DNA of 64,000 bases. Source: Chlorobium sp. (lineage in GTDB: Bacteria; Bacteroidota; Chlorobiia; Chlorobiales; Chlorobiaceae). The notes under the pieces are model-generated. The model was not told where the DNA came from, searched no databases, and saw only the letters and a program-made list of their open reading frames with translations. The DNA is taken from assembly GCA_005843825.1 (NCBI GenBank), contig SZXX01000027.1, positions 1 to 64,000 on the forward strand, read 5' to 3'. The position numbers and the translations under genes were made by a program. Positions 1-10,009 of the stretch are shown piece after piece (within the stretch, counting starts at the first letter, position 1; each line of letters starts with the position of its first letter).

Positions 1-761
1 TCATCACGAAGGAAGACACGTCCGATACGAGGCCCTAAAATAATAGCACCAGCTAATGAAACGACACCACCGATGGTATGCACAACTGTTGATCCTGCAA
101 AGTCACGGAATGGCTGACCTAATTGTGGCAGGAAATTTCCTTTGCTGCCCATAGTTGCCAGGAATCCGTCAGGTCCCCATGCCCAGTGGCCAATGATTGG
201 ATAAATAAGAGCTGTTACAACTATACTGTAAAGGATGTCGCCGCGGAAACTTGTACGACCGATCATTGCGCCTGAAGTAATGGTAGAGGCTGTGTCGGCA
301 AATGCGAACTGAAATATCCAATGAGCCAATAGCGCGATACCGGTTGTTCCATAGAGGGGAGGAGCTCCCTGAAGGAAGAACCAGTGCTGGCCGATAAAGC
401 CATTTCCTTCACTGAACATGAATGCATATCCGATTGCCCAGAATGAGATACCGCAAATAGCTGTATCCAGAACACACTCAATAAGCACGTTAACAGTTTC
501 TGTTTTTCTGGCGAAACCGGCCTCCAGCATGACGAAACCAGCCTGCATTCCAAATACAAGAAACGCAGCAACCAATGTCCAGACTGTGTTAATGGAATTA
601 ACCAGATTCGTTTCCATCGGTGTGTAGGTGGGTGCCGCAGCTGAAGCCGGGATTCCTACAATACCAGTTAACGTTGACATTGCTAACAGGACCAGGAAAA
701 GTCCGATCATCTTACCTGCAAAAATGGTTAAACCAAGTTTCCAGTTTTTTTGTTTTGACAT
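1..761 (-). CDS. amt: Ammonium transporter, 5' part (runs off the window)
   Basis: Translating the complement from the ATG at 761 gives an open frame to the window edge, so the ORF track misses it. The protein starts MSKQKNWKLG, has a hydrophobic N-terminal segment ending near ASAAAP that could be a signal peptide, then Amt/Rh-type membrane helices with the family landmarks GMQAGFVMLEAG, FADTASTITSGAM and DFAGSTVVHTIGG. It moves ammonium across the inner membrane; about 250 of the usual 400-450 residues are visible. A GGGAG Shine-Dalgarno lies just upstream of the start. No GlnK gene is seen upstream, but it could lie beyond the left edge. Family assignment is secure. Confidence 0.93.
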   Translation of the reverse strand, partial: MSKQKNWKLGLTIFAGKMIGLFLVLLAMSTLTGIVGIPASAAAPTYTPMETNLVNSINTVWTLVAAFLVFGMQAGFVMLEAGFARKTETVNVLIECVLDTAICGISFWAIGYAFMFSEGNGFIGQHWFFLQGAPPLYGTTGIALLAHWIFQFAFADTASTITSGAMIGRTSFRGDILYSIVVTALIYPIIGHWAWGPDGFLATMGSKGNFLPQLGQPFRDFAGSTVVHTIGGVVSLAGAIILGPRIGRVFLRD

Positions 762-1113
762 GTTCTCCCTGATTCGGGCGAAATAGTCCCCCCTGCCGGG
801 TCTTATTGTTGCTGCTGATTTCATAATTAATGATGGTTAATAATTTAAGGGACGGTTAAAAAGTAAGAGTTTTTTTTAATAAAAAAAATACATTTAAGTA
901 ATATTCTTATGTTTTTCGTCTTTTTTCCGATAAAAAATATGCCATATATGTTGAAAGCCCGAAAAAAATGAAGTTATTCCTCGGGCTGCTTGTTTTTGAT
1001 GCGTTCTTCTCTTTTGAAAATAACTGTAACAAAAAAAGCTCCGCAAAAGTTGTTTTTGCGGAGCTTGAGCTGGAAAGATGTAATGACAGAAAAAGAAGCT
1101 TACAGCTCTTTTT
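762..1113. other. Intergenic region between amt and purB
   Basis: About 350 bases without a convincing gene. The amt-proximal half (roughly 840-960) is very AT-rich with long T and A runs and should contain the amt promoter. The purB-proximal end contains the purB terminator listed separately. ORF 968-1222 on the plus strand reads through that terminator into purB and is treated as a shadow. Confidence 0.5.
1030..1066 (-). terminator. Rho-independent terminator of purB
   Basis: A perfect stem AAGCTCCGCAAAA with a short loop pairs with TTTTGCGGAGCTT. On the minus strand it is followed by a run of seven T. It lies about 50 bases past the purB stop, which is the expected geometry. Confidence 0.85.
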
Positions 1114-2418
1114 TCAGAGTCCGTTGCGTTTGAATATGGTGTCGACGCTGGTTTTCAGCTTGCTGAGGATGTTTTCAAAGCTGAAAAGTTCGGCAACCTC
1201 TTCGGGAGTGAAGTGCTTCTGAAGCTCTTCGTCATTAAGAACCAGTTCACGCAGGTGGACTTTCGTCGACCAACTCTCCATGGCGTTGCGCTGGACGAGG
1301 CGGTATGCATCTTCACGGGTCAGACCTTTTGCTGTAAGGGCAAGAAGAAGGGTCTGGGAGGTTGTCAAGCCGTAGGATGAGTTGAAGTTTTCCTCCATTC
1401 GTTCAGGATAGACAAGCAGGGTGTCGAGAGCGTCGCTGAAGGTACGCAGCATGTAGCAGAGGGCAATAGTGGAGTCGGGCATAATGATGCGCTCGACCGA
1501 AGAGTGGGAAATATCGCGTTCATGCCAGAGTGCAACGTTTTCCATTGCTGCGATTGAGTTAGAACGAACAACACGGGCCAGCCCGGTAAGTCGTTCGAAG
1601 GTAATCGGGTTACGCTTGTGGGGCATGGCAGAACTGCCTTTTTGTCCTTTGCTGAAAAACTCTTCTGCTTCACGGACTTCCGTACGCTGCAGATGGCGAA
1701 GCTCAACGGAAAACTTTTCTATGGATGAGGCTATGATTGCCAGGGTTGTTGCAAATTCAGCGTGCCGGTCGCGCTGGAGAATCTGGGTGGATATTGATGA
1801 TGGTTCAAGCCCGAGTTTTCGGCAAACCGCTGCTTCGATATCGGGTGAAAGGTGCTGATAGGTACCTACTGCCCCGGAGATTTTGCCAACAGAGATATTC
1901 CTGACGGCTTTTTCCATGCGTTCGAGGTTACGAAGCATTTCCTGATGCCATAAGAGCAGTTTCAGGCCAAAGGTGGTTGCTTCAGCATGAATGCCGTGGG
2001 TTCTGCCCATTTCGAGGGTGTACTTGAACTCTACAGCCCTTTTGGCAAGGACCGCTATAAGCTTTTCGATATCGGCAACAAGGATTTTACCGGCATCGCG
2101 CATCTGCATGGCAAGAGAAGTATCGCCGACATCCGAGGAGGTAAGCCCTTCATGGATGTAACGGGAATCAGGCCCGACATAGCCGGCCACATTGGTCAGA
2201 AATGCAATGACATCGTGTTTTGTTTCTTTTTCGATCTCAAGAATCTCTGCGACATTGAACCTTGCTTTTTCCTTGATGGTCGCCAGCGCGGCCTCAGGCA
2301 CTATACCGGCCTCCATACGAGCTTCAACAGCGGCAATTTCAAGCTGCATCCATCGTTGGAATTTTGCCTCTTCTGTCCAGATTGCGGAAATGTCTTTGGG
2401 TGAATAACGTGGTATCAC
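1114..2418 (-). CDS. purB: Adenylosuccinate lyase
   Basis: The 434-aa product matches the fumarase/aspartase superfamily. It has the signature [11 protein letters not shown] near residue 270, the TSSDVGDT motif near residue 90 and the GRTHG motif near residue 140. It cleaves SAICAR and adenylosuccinate with release of fumarate in purine synthesis, in the cytoplasm. Length is typical of the shorter bacterial type. The start MIPRYSP is conventional for the family. It is transcribed leftward and closed by a strong terminator. Nothing is unusual in the sequence. Confidence 0.97.
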   Translation of the reverse strand: MIPRYSPKDISAIWTEEAKFQRWMQLEIAAVEARMEAGIVPEAALATIKEKARFNVAEILEIEKETKHDVIAFLTNVAGYVGPDSRYIHEGLTSSDVGDTSLAMQMRDAGKILVADIEKLIAVLAKRAVEFKYTLEMGRTHGIHAEATTFGLKLLLWHQEMLRNLERMEKAVRNISVGKISGAVGTYQHLSPDIEAAVCRKLGLEPSSISTQILQRDRHAEFATTLAIIASSIEKFSVELRHLQRTEVREAEEFFSKGQKGSSAMPHKRNPITFERLTGLARVVRSNSIAAMENVALWHERDISHSSVERIIMPDSTIALCYMLRTFSDALDTLLVYPERMEENFNSSYGLTTSQTLLLALTAKGLTREDAYRLVQRNAMESWSTKVHLRELVLNDEELQKHFTPEEVAELFSFENILSKLKTSVDTIFKRNGL

Positions 2419-2484
2419 AGTCAGGATTGGTTTAGTGTGTTGTCATGATGTTGTTCAATATAGTGACCAGAGACTTTTAAACCC

Positions 2485-2507
2485 ACCGCTCAGCGAAATG
2501 AGCGGTT
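2485..2507 (-). terminator. Possible terminator at the end of cca
   Basis: ACCGCTCA pairs with TGAGCGGT around a short loop, overlapping the cca stop codon. On the minus strand it is followed by GGGTTTAAAA, a weak T tract, so termination may be partial. Confidence 0.45.
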
Positions 2508-3945
2508 ATCGTGCTCCGGGATTTTGTAACTCATTCAAATGTTCCTGGTAAAGCTTTTTGATATAGTCAAGGGCCGCATCTCTCTGGTAGGGGATGAGTC
2601 CGTCAATGACAGCATTCTCCATCTTTTTTTTGATCATACCGACAACCCTGCCCTCACCGAGGCCGAGAGTTTCCATGATATCCTCTCCACTGATTGGCGG
2701 GCGCCATTTGGCGAGGAGGTCTTTTTCGCCAACTTCATTGATTTTCTTTTCGACATGGTTGAAGTTGCTCATTATCTGGAGCACTTTTCTCGGATTTTTG
2801 CTGGTGACGTCTGCCCGGCAGAGGGTCATAAGATCCTGAAGATCTTCACCGGCGTCAAACATGAGACGGCGTATGGCTGAATCGGATATTTCCTCTTTTG
2901 ACAGCGGTATTGGACGGTGGTGAAGGCGTACCATCTTCTGGACATAGCTGAGAGAGTCTAGCGGCCAGCGCATGTATTTGAAAATTTTCTCCACTATCCG
3001 TATACCTACGGCATCGTGCCCGTGAAAGGTCCATCCGGCACTCTTTGTGAAGCGTTTTGTTGCCGGTTTGCCAATATCGTGCAGGAGTGCGGCAATTCTC
3101 AGCCAGAGGTTTTCCGTTTTAGCCGCCACATTATCAATGACCTGAAAGGTGTGGAAGAGGGTATCTTTATGGCCTAGTCCATCACACTGTTCAATGCCTG
3201 CCATTGCTGCCACTTCAGGCATGATCTCCTTTAAAACCCCTGTTTCATAGAGCGTGATGAGTCCAGTGGAAGGGCGGGCAGAGAGCATGATTTTAAAAAA
3301 CTCGTTACTGATTCTCTCCATCGATACAATTCTAATCCTTTCACGCATGGTTTTCATTGCTTCAAGCACTTCCGGCAGGAGTCGGAACTCAAGCTGTGAT
3401 GCAAAGCGGGCAGCTCTCATCATGCGTAACGGGTCATCCGAAAAGGTTTGTTCAGGGTCAAGCGGTGTTCTGAGAGTGTGGGCTTTAAGATCTTCAAGCC
3501 CGTGAAAATGATCAATGATCTGGTTTCGGCCCTCTTTGTTCAGCACAAGGGCCAGCGCATTAATGGTAAAATCCCTGCGTGAAAGGTCGTCATCGAGGGT
3601 TCCTATGAGGGTGACCGGCTTCCGTGAGTCGGCGTTGTATGACTCTTTTCGTGCACCGACAAGTTCAACTTTAAAAGCTCCCTTTTTCGGGTCGGTAAGT
3701 TCAAGCTGGGCAGTACGGAAACGTTCAAACAGAACAAAATTCCTGCCTTGAAGCCGGTCCCGGACAGTTTTGGTAAAAGGGACGGGATCACCGATGAGCA
3801 TAATATCGATATCGGTACAGGCTCTCTGCATGACCATGTCGCGGACATAGCCGCCGACAAGATAGCAGTCTAAGCCTTTTTCATCAGCCAGGTCACCGAT
3901 ACTGTAGAGTATTTCAGGAATTGATTCTTGAGAGAGTGTTGTCAT
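2506..3945 (-). CDS. cca: tRNA nucleotidyltransferase / poly(A) polymerase family with HD domain
   Basis: The 479-aa protein has an N-terminal polymerase-beta-type head (YLVGGYVRDM, then the TDIDIML catalytic aspartates near residue 45) and the RRDFTINALAL motif near residue 133. The RNA-binding middle carries DPLRMMRAARFASQL. A C-terminal HD domain shows LLHDIGKP near residue 285 and FHGHDAVG. It adds or repairs the 3' CCA end of tRNAs. The HD domain suggests additional phosphohydrolase activity, as in many bacterial CCA enzymes. It lies 11 bases downstream of the Gfo/Idh gene on the same strand, so the two are probably co-transcribed. Confidence 0.93.
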   Translation of the reverse strand: MTTLSQESIPEILYSIGDLADEKGLDCYLVGGYVRDMVMQRACTDIDIMLIGDPVPFTKTVRDRLQGRNFVLFERFRTAQLELTDPKKGAFKVELVGARKESYNADSRKPVTLIGTLDDDLSRRDFTINALALVLNKEGRNQIIDHFHGLEDLKAHTLRTPLDPEQTFSDDPLRMMRAARFASQLEFRLLPEVLEAMKTMRERIRIVSMERISNEFFKIMLSARPSTGLITLYETGVLKEIMPEVAAMAGIEQCDGLGHKDTLFHTFQVIDNVAAKTENLWLRIAALLHDIGKPATKRFTKSAGWTFHGHDAVGIRIVEKIFKYMRWPLDSLSYVQKMVRLHHRPIPLSKEEISDSAIRRLMFDAGEDLQDLMTLCRADVTSKNPRKVLQIMSNFNHVEKKINEVGEKDLLAKWRPPISGEDIMETLGLGEGRVVGMIKKKMENAVIDGLIPYQRDAALDYIKKLYQEHLNELQNPGAR

Positions 3946-3956
3946 GAGGTGTTGCT

Positions 3957-4997
3957 CTATACGATATCAGATGACGCAGCATTGGCTTCAATTTCGGCAG
4001 TGATCTTACCTGCCACCATAATTGCCCTGCGTCCGTCAGCCGAACTTACGGCAACCGGAGTGTTGTTTTTGAGTGTATTGATGAATTGTTCGAGTTCATC
4101 GCGCAGCGCATTTACTTTAGGAACTTCAGGATGGATATAATCAAGTACCATACCTTTCATGGCTTCCTGAATTTCTCCGAACTGTTCAAGGATTTTTCTA
4201 GCAGTAAAGGATTTAAGAGGGTTTTTAGAAGAAGCCTCCTCTTTTTTTACCAGTCTGAAGACTTCTGATTTGCCGGTTGTCAGGTCAAGTGATGCATAGC
4301 TTTTCGGGTTTGTGCCGAAAAAGCGGAATTTACGATGGCTGCTGCGGCTGAGGCGGCTTGCGGTAACATTTGCAGTTGCACCATTGACAAAGTCAATCCT
4401 TGCTGTTGCCATGTCGAGTTCGTTGGAGAATACCCTCACTCCCGATGCGGAAATGTGCCTGATTTCGGATGGTATTAACGAGAGAACCAGATCAATGTCG
4501 TGGATCATAAGGTCAAGCACAACGGAGACGTCTGTAACGCGACGGGAGAAATTACTCAAACGTTCAGCCTGAATATACATTGGCCGCCCTATATAGGGTT
4601 CAATTGCACGAATGGCCGGGTTAAAGCGTTCGATATGGCCTACCTGGATGCGTACCTGATTTTCTGCCTCAAGCCGTATAAGCTCATCGGCCTCTTCCAG
4701 TGTTGTTGTTATCGGCTTTTCAATAAAGAGGTGCAGGCCTTCCTTAAGCAATGCGCTGGCAATGCTGAAGTGGGAGCTTGTAGTCGTTGCAATAATTGCT
4801 GCATCACACTCTTTTGCCAGAAGCTCCAGAGAGGTGAAAGCCGGGACATTATACTTTTTCGACATTTCTTCAACCCGGCTGCGGTCTAAGTCGTATATGC
4901 CGGCACAATGAATATCCTGCTGGTCCCGGGAGATTTCCGTGAGAAGCTTTGTATGAAACTCTCCGAGTTTCCCTACGCCAATAACCCCGATATTCAT
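3957..4997 (-). CDS. Gfo/Idh/MocA family NAD(P)-dependent oxidoreductase
   Basis: The start chosen is the internal ATG giving MNIGVIGVGKLG, because AAGGGG precedes it at good spacing and the Rossmann GxGxxG motif then sits at the N-terminus. The 346-aa protein has the family motif FIEKPITTTLEEA (EKP, near residue 95) and VGHIERFNPA. Substrate cannot be read from sequence; sugar or nucleotide-sugar oxidation is typical. It lies between the MFS exporter (44 bases upstream) and cca, all on the minus strand. No anomalies seen. Confidence 0.85.
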   Translation of the reverse strand: MNIGVIGVGKLGEFHTKLLTEISRDQQDIHCAGIYDLDRSRVEEMSKKYNVPAFTSLELLAKECDAAIIATTTSSHFSIASALLKEGLHLFIEKPITTTLEEADELIRLEAENQVRIQVGHIERFNPAIRAIEPYIGRPMYIQAERLSNFSRRVTDVSVVLDLMIHDIDLVLSLIPSEIRHISASGVRVFSNELDMATARIDFVNGATANVTASRLSRSSHRKFRFFGTNPKSYASLDLTTGKSEVFRLVKKEEASSKNPLKSFTARKILEQFGEIQEAMKGMVLDYIHPEVPKVNALRDELEQFINTLKNNTPVAVSSADGRRAIMVAGKITAEIEANAASSDIV

Positions 4998-5040
4998 AGT
5001 GTTTGCCCCTTGTATCAAAAACGTTGCTGGTTCAGTATTG

Positions 5041-6312
5041 TCAGGCATTACTTACTTCACCTGAATGACCGAGGGCTTCAATCTTATACTTGAACAGGCT
5101 GAATGCGATTACTGCCCCGATGAGGGTCAAAATCCCTGCAAAAACATAGGGTGCGTGAAAATTCATTCCGTAGAGTATACTTCCGCTGAATGGCCCCATA
5201 ATCCGGGCAAAAGAGTTAACCGATTGTGACAGACCGAGAATCTGTCCCTGCTTCTCTTTATAGCTGTAGAGAGAGATCATGGACATGTTGATGGGGTTGA
5301 CCAGGCTTGTTCCGATGGCAAAAAAGAACAGGATGACCAGCCCGAGTGAAAAGAGGGAGGTTGGCGGAGCGAATGGAACAAAAAAGATGCCGATAAAACT
5401 GAAAAGGTGACCCCAGAGGAAAAGTTTGTGCTCCCCCAGCATTTTTATCAGCTTCCCGATAAGTCCGCCCTGAACAATGACTGTCCAGATGCCTACATAG
5501 GCAAAAATGTAGCCGATCTGCTGGTCGGTAGCCGAAAAATACTCTTTCCAGAGCAGGATGGATGCCACCTGCATATTCACAATGGCAAAGGTATAGATAT
5601 AGTTTGCAATCATCAGCAGCGCAAGGGGACGGGAACTGAAGGCCAGCTTCAGCCCTTCGCCATACTCTTTCACCTTTTCGCCGATAAAGCTGAATGCCGA
5701 GCGGCGGGGTTCGCTTTCAGCTGTTCGTTTTTTCAAAAAGCCGAATTTTATTTTTTCGGCAAATTTGTTCGACTCCGGAAGTAAAAAGACTGCGAGAATA
5801 AAGTCGATAAAAATAAGTGAGGAGGAAACATATCCTACCATCTGAATGCCGTAATTGTGCTTCAGGATGCCTCCGATAAGCGGGCCGATGATAAAGCCTA
5901 AGCCAAATGCAGCCCCCATCATTCCCATGGCTCCTGAGCGGCTTTTACTGTCGGTTACATCGGTGATATAGGCCTGTGCTGCAGCAATGTTTGCTGATCC
6001 TATACCGGAGAGGCCTCGTGCGAAAATAAGCAGCGGAATAGTGCTCGCCTGGGAAAAAACAAGATAGGAGACAGCAGTGATAAAAATACTGATCAGCATC
6101 ACCGGCCGCCGGCCGATTTTATCGCTCAGCTTGCCCCAGAGAGGAGAAAATATAAACTGCATGATTGAGAAAATCGCGGCAATCAGTCCGATCATGAATG
6201 GATTAGCCCCGAGATCCTTTGCATAGGTCGGCAGCAGCGGAAGCACAATGCCGAACCCGATCAAATCCAGTAAAACGGTAAGGAGTAAAATGACCAGTGG
6301 GGAGCGCTTCAT
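5041..6312 (-). CDS. MFS transporter, TetA-like drug exporter family
   Basis: The 423-aa protein has about 12 hydrophobic segments and the MFS loop 2-3 signature [14 protein letters not shown] near residue 60. It also has a charged central loop (about residues 185-215) separating two six-helix halves. The opening [15 protein letters not shown] is typical of the TetA/multidrug-resistance branch. It probably exports a small molecule by proton antiport across the inner membrane; the substrate is unknown. It is first in a likely operon with the Gfo/Idh gene and cca. Confidence 0.88.
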   Translation of the reverse strand: MKRSPLVILLLTVLLDLIGFGIVLPLLPTYAKDLGANPFMIGLIAAIFSIMQFIFSPLWGKLSDKIGRRPVMLISIFITAVSYLVFSQASTIPLLIFARGLSGIGSANIAAAQAYITDVTDSKSRSGAMGMMGAAFGLGFIIGPLIGGILKHNYGIQMVGYVSSSLIFIDFILAVFLLPESNKFAEKIKFGFLKKRTAESEPRRSAFSFIGEKVKEYGEGLKLAFSSRPLALLMIANYIYTFAIVNMQVASILLWKEYFSATDQQIGYIFAYVGIWTVIVQGGLIGKLIKMLGEHKLFLWGHLFSFIGIFFVPFAPPTSLFSLGLVILFFFAIGTSLVNPINMSMISLYSYKEKQGQILGLSQSVNSFARIMGPFSGSILYGMNFHAPYVFAGILTLIGAVIAFSLFKYKIEALGHSGEVSNA

Positions 6313-6391
6313 GCATGCATATCGTTTTGTTCCGCTAAAGGCACAAAGATAAAAAAATTAACGCCGATTCTGATAGAGAGTGCCTAAAAAT

Positions 6392-7285
6392 TCAAGGGAT
6401 CGGCTTCCCTTGTGCATGGATTGTTCTGTATAACTGTTCAACTCCCTCGAGTACTCTCGGTCCGGGACGAAGGAAAAGACTGTTGTCGAAACGGTCATAC
6501 ACCCGGTGGTTTTTTACAGCAGCAATATTCTGCCATCCGGGACGGCTCATGACCTCATCGGCAGCTGACGATTTTTTTGCCATATACATACAGGCAATCA
6601 CGTCAGGATTTTTCTGGATCACCCACTCCTGAGATATCTCGAAATATTCCTTTTTCACCACATCGCCGATATTTCGCCCACCAGCATAAGCAATAAGCGC
6701 CGAGGTATAACTCCCTTCTCCTCCCGTCCAGAAAGGGTCATTCCAGATTTCAAGATAGATCGTGTTTTTATGGCTCTCTTTTTCAGCATTCTTTTTGAAT
6801 TGAGCAAGACCGGTAGTGATCGAAAGAGCCAGGCTGTCAGCCTCTCTGGTATGCCGGGTCAGTCTGCCGAGTTTTCTCAATACAACAGGGATATCGTCGG
6901 GGGTTTTGCAGGAAAAGGTCTCTCTTCGCATTCCAAGAGCGGTTATTTTTTTACCGGTCCCTTTATCCGCCAGATCAACATCAATCACCAGATCAGGGTT
7001 TATGGAGGCAAGCAGTTCAAGAGATGGACGCCCGAATGCGCCAATGACCGGTATTTTCGCTGCCGCCGCCGGCCAGTCGCATGCGTTTGTTCTGCCGACA
7101 AGCTGGTCGCCCGCCCCGATTGCAAAAATCATCTCGGTAAGGCTCGGTGCAAGACTGATAATGCGGAGTTTGCCGGTGGGACGTTCAGCTTGTTTAGCTT
7201 TTTGCTGGTTGCATCCGGCTTCAATGAAGAGCAGAAGAGTGAAGAAAAAAAGCAGGAAATAGTTACTGCGGAAGGTGTTGCGCAT
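6392..7285 (-). CDS. BtuF/HmuT-like substrate-binding lipoprotein
   Basis: The start is set at MRNTFRSNY, giving 297 aa, because it places a lipoprotein signal directly at the N-terminus: a hydrophobic stretch ending IEAGC. The body has type III periplasmic binding protein landmarks: [28 protein letters not shown] and [10 protein letters not shown]. These proteins bind cobalamin or heme for an ABC importer. The only BtuCD genes in this window lie near 45-47 kb and lack a neighbouring BtuF, so this gene is a candidate partner, though the link is inferred. Its start overlaps the 3' end of the Nudix gene by 23 bases. Confidence 0.82.
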   Translation of the reverse strand: MRNTFRSNYFLLFFFTLLLFIEAGCNQQKAKQAERPTGKLRIISLAPSLTEMIFAIGAGDQLVGRTNACDWPAAAAKIPVIGAFGRPSLELLASINPDLVIDVDLADKGTGKKITALGMRRETFSCKTPDDIPVVLRKLGRLTRHTREADSLALSITTGLAQFKKNAEKESHKNTIYLEIWNDPFWTGGEGSYTSALIAYAGGRNIGDVVKKEYFEISQEWVIQKNPDVIACMYMAKKSSAADEVMSRPGWQNIAAVKNHRVYDRFDNSLFLRPGPRVLEGVEQLYRTIHAQGKPIP

Positions 7286-7703
7286 AGTACTGAAGTATCT
7301 GTAAGTGATTGAAAGCAAGAGGCTGCTCAAGTGCCTCATGAAGGGGGAACCATGCAATCTGCTCAACCTCATCAGGCATCAACTGTAAAGTTCCCTGCCC
7401 GATACCGTAGAAACAAAGTGCGACAGCATGAAAGCCGTATTCAGGAAAGATTTCGTCACAGTAAGTTAGAAACTGCGGGTCGATGAACTCAAGGCCGGTT
7501 TCTTCAGCCACTTCCCGCACAACCGCTACAAGTGCTGTTTCCCCTGCATCAATATGCCCTCCAGGCAGGCACCAGTAACCTTTAAAGGGATTGACACTCC
7601 TGCGGGTAAGCAGTACCGTTGAACGGCCTGACGTATCCGGAGCGATAATAGCCGCAACAGTTGCCTTTGTAATTTCACTTCTATCCATCAGGGAAAATGG
7701 CAA
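7263..7703 (-). CDS. Nudix hydrolase
   Basis: The 146-aa product carries a full Nudix box, [22 protein letters not shown] (shown by the G-x5-E-x7-REVxEE-x-G spacing near residues 48-70). It is preceded by a GYWCLPGG strand. Such enzymes hydrolyse nucleoside diphosphates linked to another group; this compact type often acts on oxidised nucleotides or ADP-ribose, and the substrate is not evident. An internal ATG at 7688 (MDRSEITK) is an equally possible start. The 3' end overlaps the BtuF-like gene, suggesting coupling. Confidence 0.9.
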   Translation of the reverse strand: MPFSLMDRSEITKATVAAIIAPDTSGRSTVLLTRRSVNPFKGYWCLPGGHIDAGETALVAVVREVAEETGLEFIDPQFLTYCDEIFPEYGFHAVALCFYGIGQGTLQLMPDEVEQIAWFPLHEALEQPLAFNHLQILQYYAQHLPQ

Positions 7704-7854
7704 AAAAAGATGATTTCTAAAGGATGTAAAACATAATAATGCAAGACCTCTTCTTGTATCGGATTGAGCTTGTTGATTATGTAGTCGTAATATTTACGTA
7801 TATATTGTTTTCCCTGGGTATTTATGAGCAAAGTGCTGTCAATTAAGATTAAAA

Positions 7855-8220
7855 ATGCATATTATGCATGAAATATGGGTTTTAGATGTATCTTTAGCAT
7901 CAAAACCGACATTCGGTCGGTTTCAAAAGAACCATAATAAAGAGTATGTATCGTGTTTCAATAACATTGAAAAGATCAAGAGGCTACTCAATCAGGGGAA
8001 AAAACTGGCTGAGCTAGAGCATCATCCCTCTTTTTTTCGGCATGAAACAAATGGGATATTTCGAATAGGACAGAGTGGATTAAAGGGAGCAAAAGAGTCA
8101 AGATTATATATTTACCCCTGTTTTCGAGAACATGTGATCTACATCCTCGGAATAGGAACCAAGGAGACTCAACAGTCTGATTTGGCCCGAGCCAAAAAAG
8201 CTATTAAAGGCATCTGTTGA
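7855..8220 (+). CDS. Putative RelE/HigB-type toxin
   Basis: A 121-aa protein resembling the RelE superfamily (phage-derived Gp49/HigB-like branch). It has a basic N-terminal half with LFRIGQS-like strand residues, then RLYIYPCFREHVIYILGIGTK and KKAIKGIC at the end. It is followed after 62 bases by an XRE regulator, the toxin-then-antitoxin order of higBA. If correct it is a ribosome-dependent mRNA nuclease. Catalytic residues are not conserved enough in this group to confirm activity by eye. An internal ATG at 7864 is an alternative start. Confidence 0.6.
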   Translation: MHIMHEIWVLDVSLASKPTFGRFQKNHNKEYVSCFNNIEKIKRLLNQGKKLAELEHHPSFFRHETNGIFRIGQSGLKGAKESRLYIYPCFREHVIYILGIGTKETQQSDLARAKKAIKGIC

Positions 8221-8282
8221 GAATGGGAAGTTTATAATACAGATTATTAAAAATAAGTGATATAAATAAAAGGAGATAGGTC

Positions 8283-8849
8283 GTGGAAGACCTGAGATAT
8301 ACATCGGTAGGGGATGCGGCTGCATCCCTCGCTGGAGATGAAAAGGTTAAGCAACAGGTGGATGAAGAAATCAGGTGCAGTCAACTTGTCAATAACCTTC
8401 TTCAGCTCAGAATAGAAAAGGGCATCTCTCAAAAAGAGCTGGCAAAACGCATAGGTTGCGATCCGAGCAAAATCTCCAGAATGGAGGCTGGTAACGATTT
8501 GCAGTTGAGAATGGGTGATGTGATGCAGTACCTCTCTGCTCTCAATGTGAAAATGAATATGGTTTTTGAAGACACTTCACTCCCTGTTGCCGAGCAGATT
8601 AAACAGCATGTTTTTCTGATTCATGAAAAGCTGGAGCAACTTGTAAAACTGGCAAAGCAGGTTGATGGAGATGAAATTATCATCAATAAAATTCACGTTT
8701 TTTGCAGTGAGGTCTTATTTAATTTCCTTTCGCGGTTTGGTGATAAGCGCTTCATGGAAAATGATTCCGTAATAAAACATGCCAGGCCCAAAACAGATTA
8801 TCCATTATTGCGCCGTAGGGGCGACCCTTGTGGTCGCTCTCCGTTGTAG
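8283..8849 (+). CDS. XRE-family antitoxin-like regulator, C-terminus extended by a REP element
   Basis: The GTG start follows AAGGAGATAGG. Residues about 38-92 form a helix-turn-helix of the XRE type (ISQKELAKRIGCDPSKISRMEAG). Residues 100-155 are helical and shared with the second copy at 11847. After FLSRFGD the two copies diverge. Here the reading frame runs into an interspersed repeat, ending LRRRGDPCGRSPL, which is a translation of the REP sequence also found at 43.7-44 kb. It probably neutralises and autoregulates the upstream toxin gene. Confidence 0.75.
   Translation: MEDLRYTSVGDAAASLAGDEKVKQQVDEEIRCSQLVNNLLQLRIEKGISQKELAKRIGCDPSKISRMEAGNDLQLRMGDVMQYLSALNVKMNMVFEDTSLPVAEQIKQHVFLIHEKLEQLVKLAKQVDGDEIIINKIHVFCSEVLFNFLSRFGDKRFMENDSVIKHARPKTDYPLLRRRGDPCGRSPL
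8810..8847 (+). repeat. REP-type repeat inside a gene 3' end
   Basis: GTAGGGGCGACCCTTGTGGT is the same palindromic core found repeatedly around the RAYT gene at 43.7-44.3 kb. Here it supplies the last dozen codons of the XRE gene. Confidence 0.75.
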
Positions 8850-8944
8850 TGGTCAAGCCTAACTTTGCGGTCAGTGCGGTTATGGGGTATTATTTATTGA
8901 GCATGTAACTTGCAAATGGGTGTAAATGGGTGTATCATTGGTTT

Positions 8945-10009
8945 ATGTTGCGAACCGATACTCTTCAAATCACTCCAGAGACCTTGAGATTGATTGCTCA
9001 GATCGACGAGTTTAAAGGCGCATGGCGTGCTTTGGGCAGGCTCGCCCCTGATAGACTATCAGCCTTACGCCGGGTTGCCACCATTGAGAGCATTGGCTCG
9101 TCTACCCGTATCGAGGGGAGCAGACTGAGTGACCGGGAGGTTGAACGCTTGCTTTCAAATCTGGCGATCCACTCTTTCAAGACGCGTGACGAGCAGGAAG
9201 TTGCCGGTTATGCGGAGTTGATGGATTTGGTGTTTGGCTCATGGTCAGAGATCCCGTTCAACGAAAACCACATAAAGCAGTTGCATCAGATTCTGCTGCA
9301 GCATAGCGAGAAGGATGCCTGGCACAGAGGACAATACAAGACCAACTCAAACAGCGTTGCGGCTTTCGATGAACAGGGCAGGCAAATTGGCATCGTGTTT
9401 GAAACGGCAACACCTTTTGACACCCCTCGCCTGATGGATGAATTGGTCCTCTGGTTAAAGAATGAGCGTGAAAAGGCGGAGCTGCATCCTTTGCTGATTA
9501 TCGCAATTTTTGTCGTGGTTTTTTTGGAAATCCACCCGTTTCAGGATGGCAATGGTAGACTCAGTCGTGTCATAACCACCTTGCTGTTACTTCAGTCTGG
9601 CTACGCTTACGTACCTTACAGTTCATTGGAAAGTGTTATCGAACAAAATAAAGAGAGTTACTATTTGGCCCTACGGCAGACTCAGGGAACGGTCCGGACT
9701 GAAACCCCGAACTGGCAACCTTGGCTGGTATTCTTTCTGCGTTCACTGGTTAGTCAGGTCAACCGACTTGAGAAGAAGGTTGCGCAGGAGAAAATTGTTA
9801 TGGCGACCTTGCCGGAACTCTCACTGCAGATTGTCGAGTTTACCCGTGAACATGGGCGCATCACGATTGGGGAAGCCATCAAATTAACCGGTGTCAGCCG
9901 CAACACTTTGAAGGTGCACTTCCGAAACCTGGTCGAACAAGGGTATCTGACACAGCATGGCAGTGGGCGTGGTGTCTGGTACGGGCTGGGGTTGCTTCAA
10001 TCAAAATAG
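8945..10009 (+). CDS. Fic family AMPylase-like protein
   Basis: The 354-aa protein carries the complete Fic motif HPFQDGNGRLSR near residue 200. An N-terminal inhibitory helix motif SSTRIEGSRLS near residue 58 matches the class II (S/T)xxxE(G/N) pattern, so activity should be self-inhibited. The C-terminus (about 285-350) is a winged helix (RITIGEAIKLTGVSRNTLKVHFRNL). Such proteins transfer AMP or similar groups to target proteins; the target is unknown. The start at MLRTDTL is preferred over the upstream ATG at 8930; neither has a strong ribosome site. Confidence 0.9.
   Translation: MLRTDTLQITPETLRLIAQIDEFKGAWRALGRLAPDRLSALRRVATIESIGSSTRIEGSRLSDREVERLLSNLAIHSFKTRDEQEVAGYAELMDLVFGSWSEIPFNENHIKQLHQILLQHSEKDAWHRGQYKTNSNSVAAFDEQGRQIGIVFETATPFDTPRLMDELVLWLKNEREKAELHPLLIIAIFVVVFLEIHPFQDGNGRLSRVITTLLLLQSGYAYVPYSSLESVIEQNKESYYLALRQTQGTVRTETPNWQPWLVFFLRSLVSQVNRLEKKVAQEKIVMATLPELSLQIVEFTREHGRITIGEAIKLTGVSRNTLKVHFRNLVEQGYLTQHGSGRGVWYGLGLLQSK

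Noticed and set aside
263-571. ORFs opposite and inside amt (263-571 minus, 418-627 plus)
   Set aside because: They lie in other frames of the clear Amt coding region that is open to the window edge.
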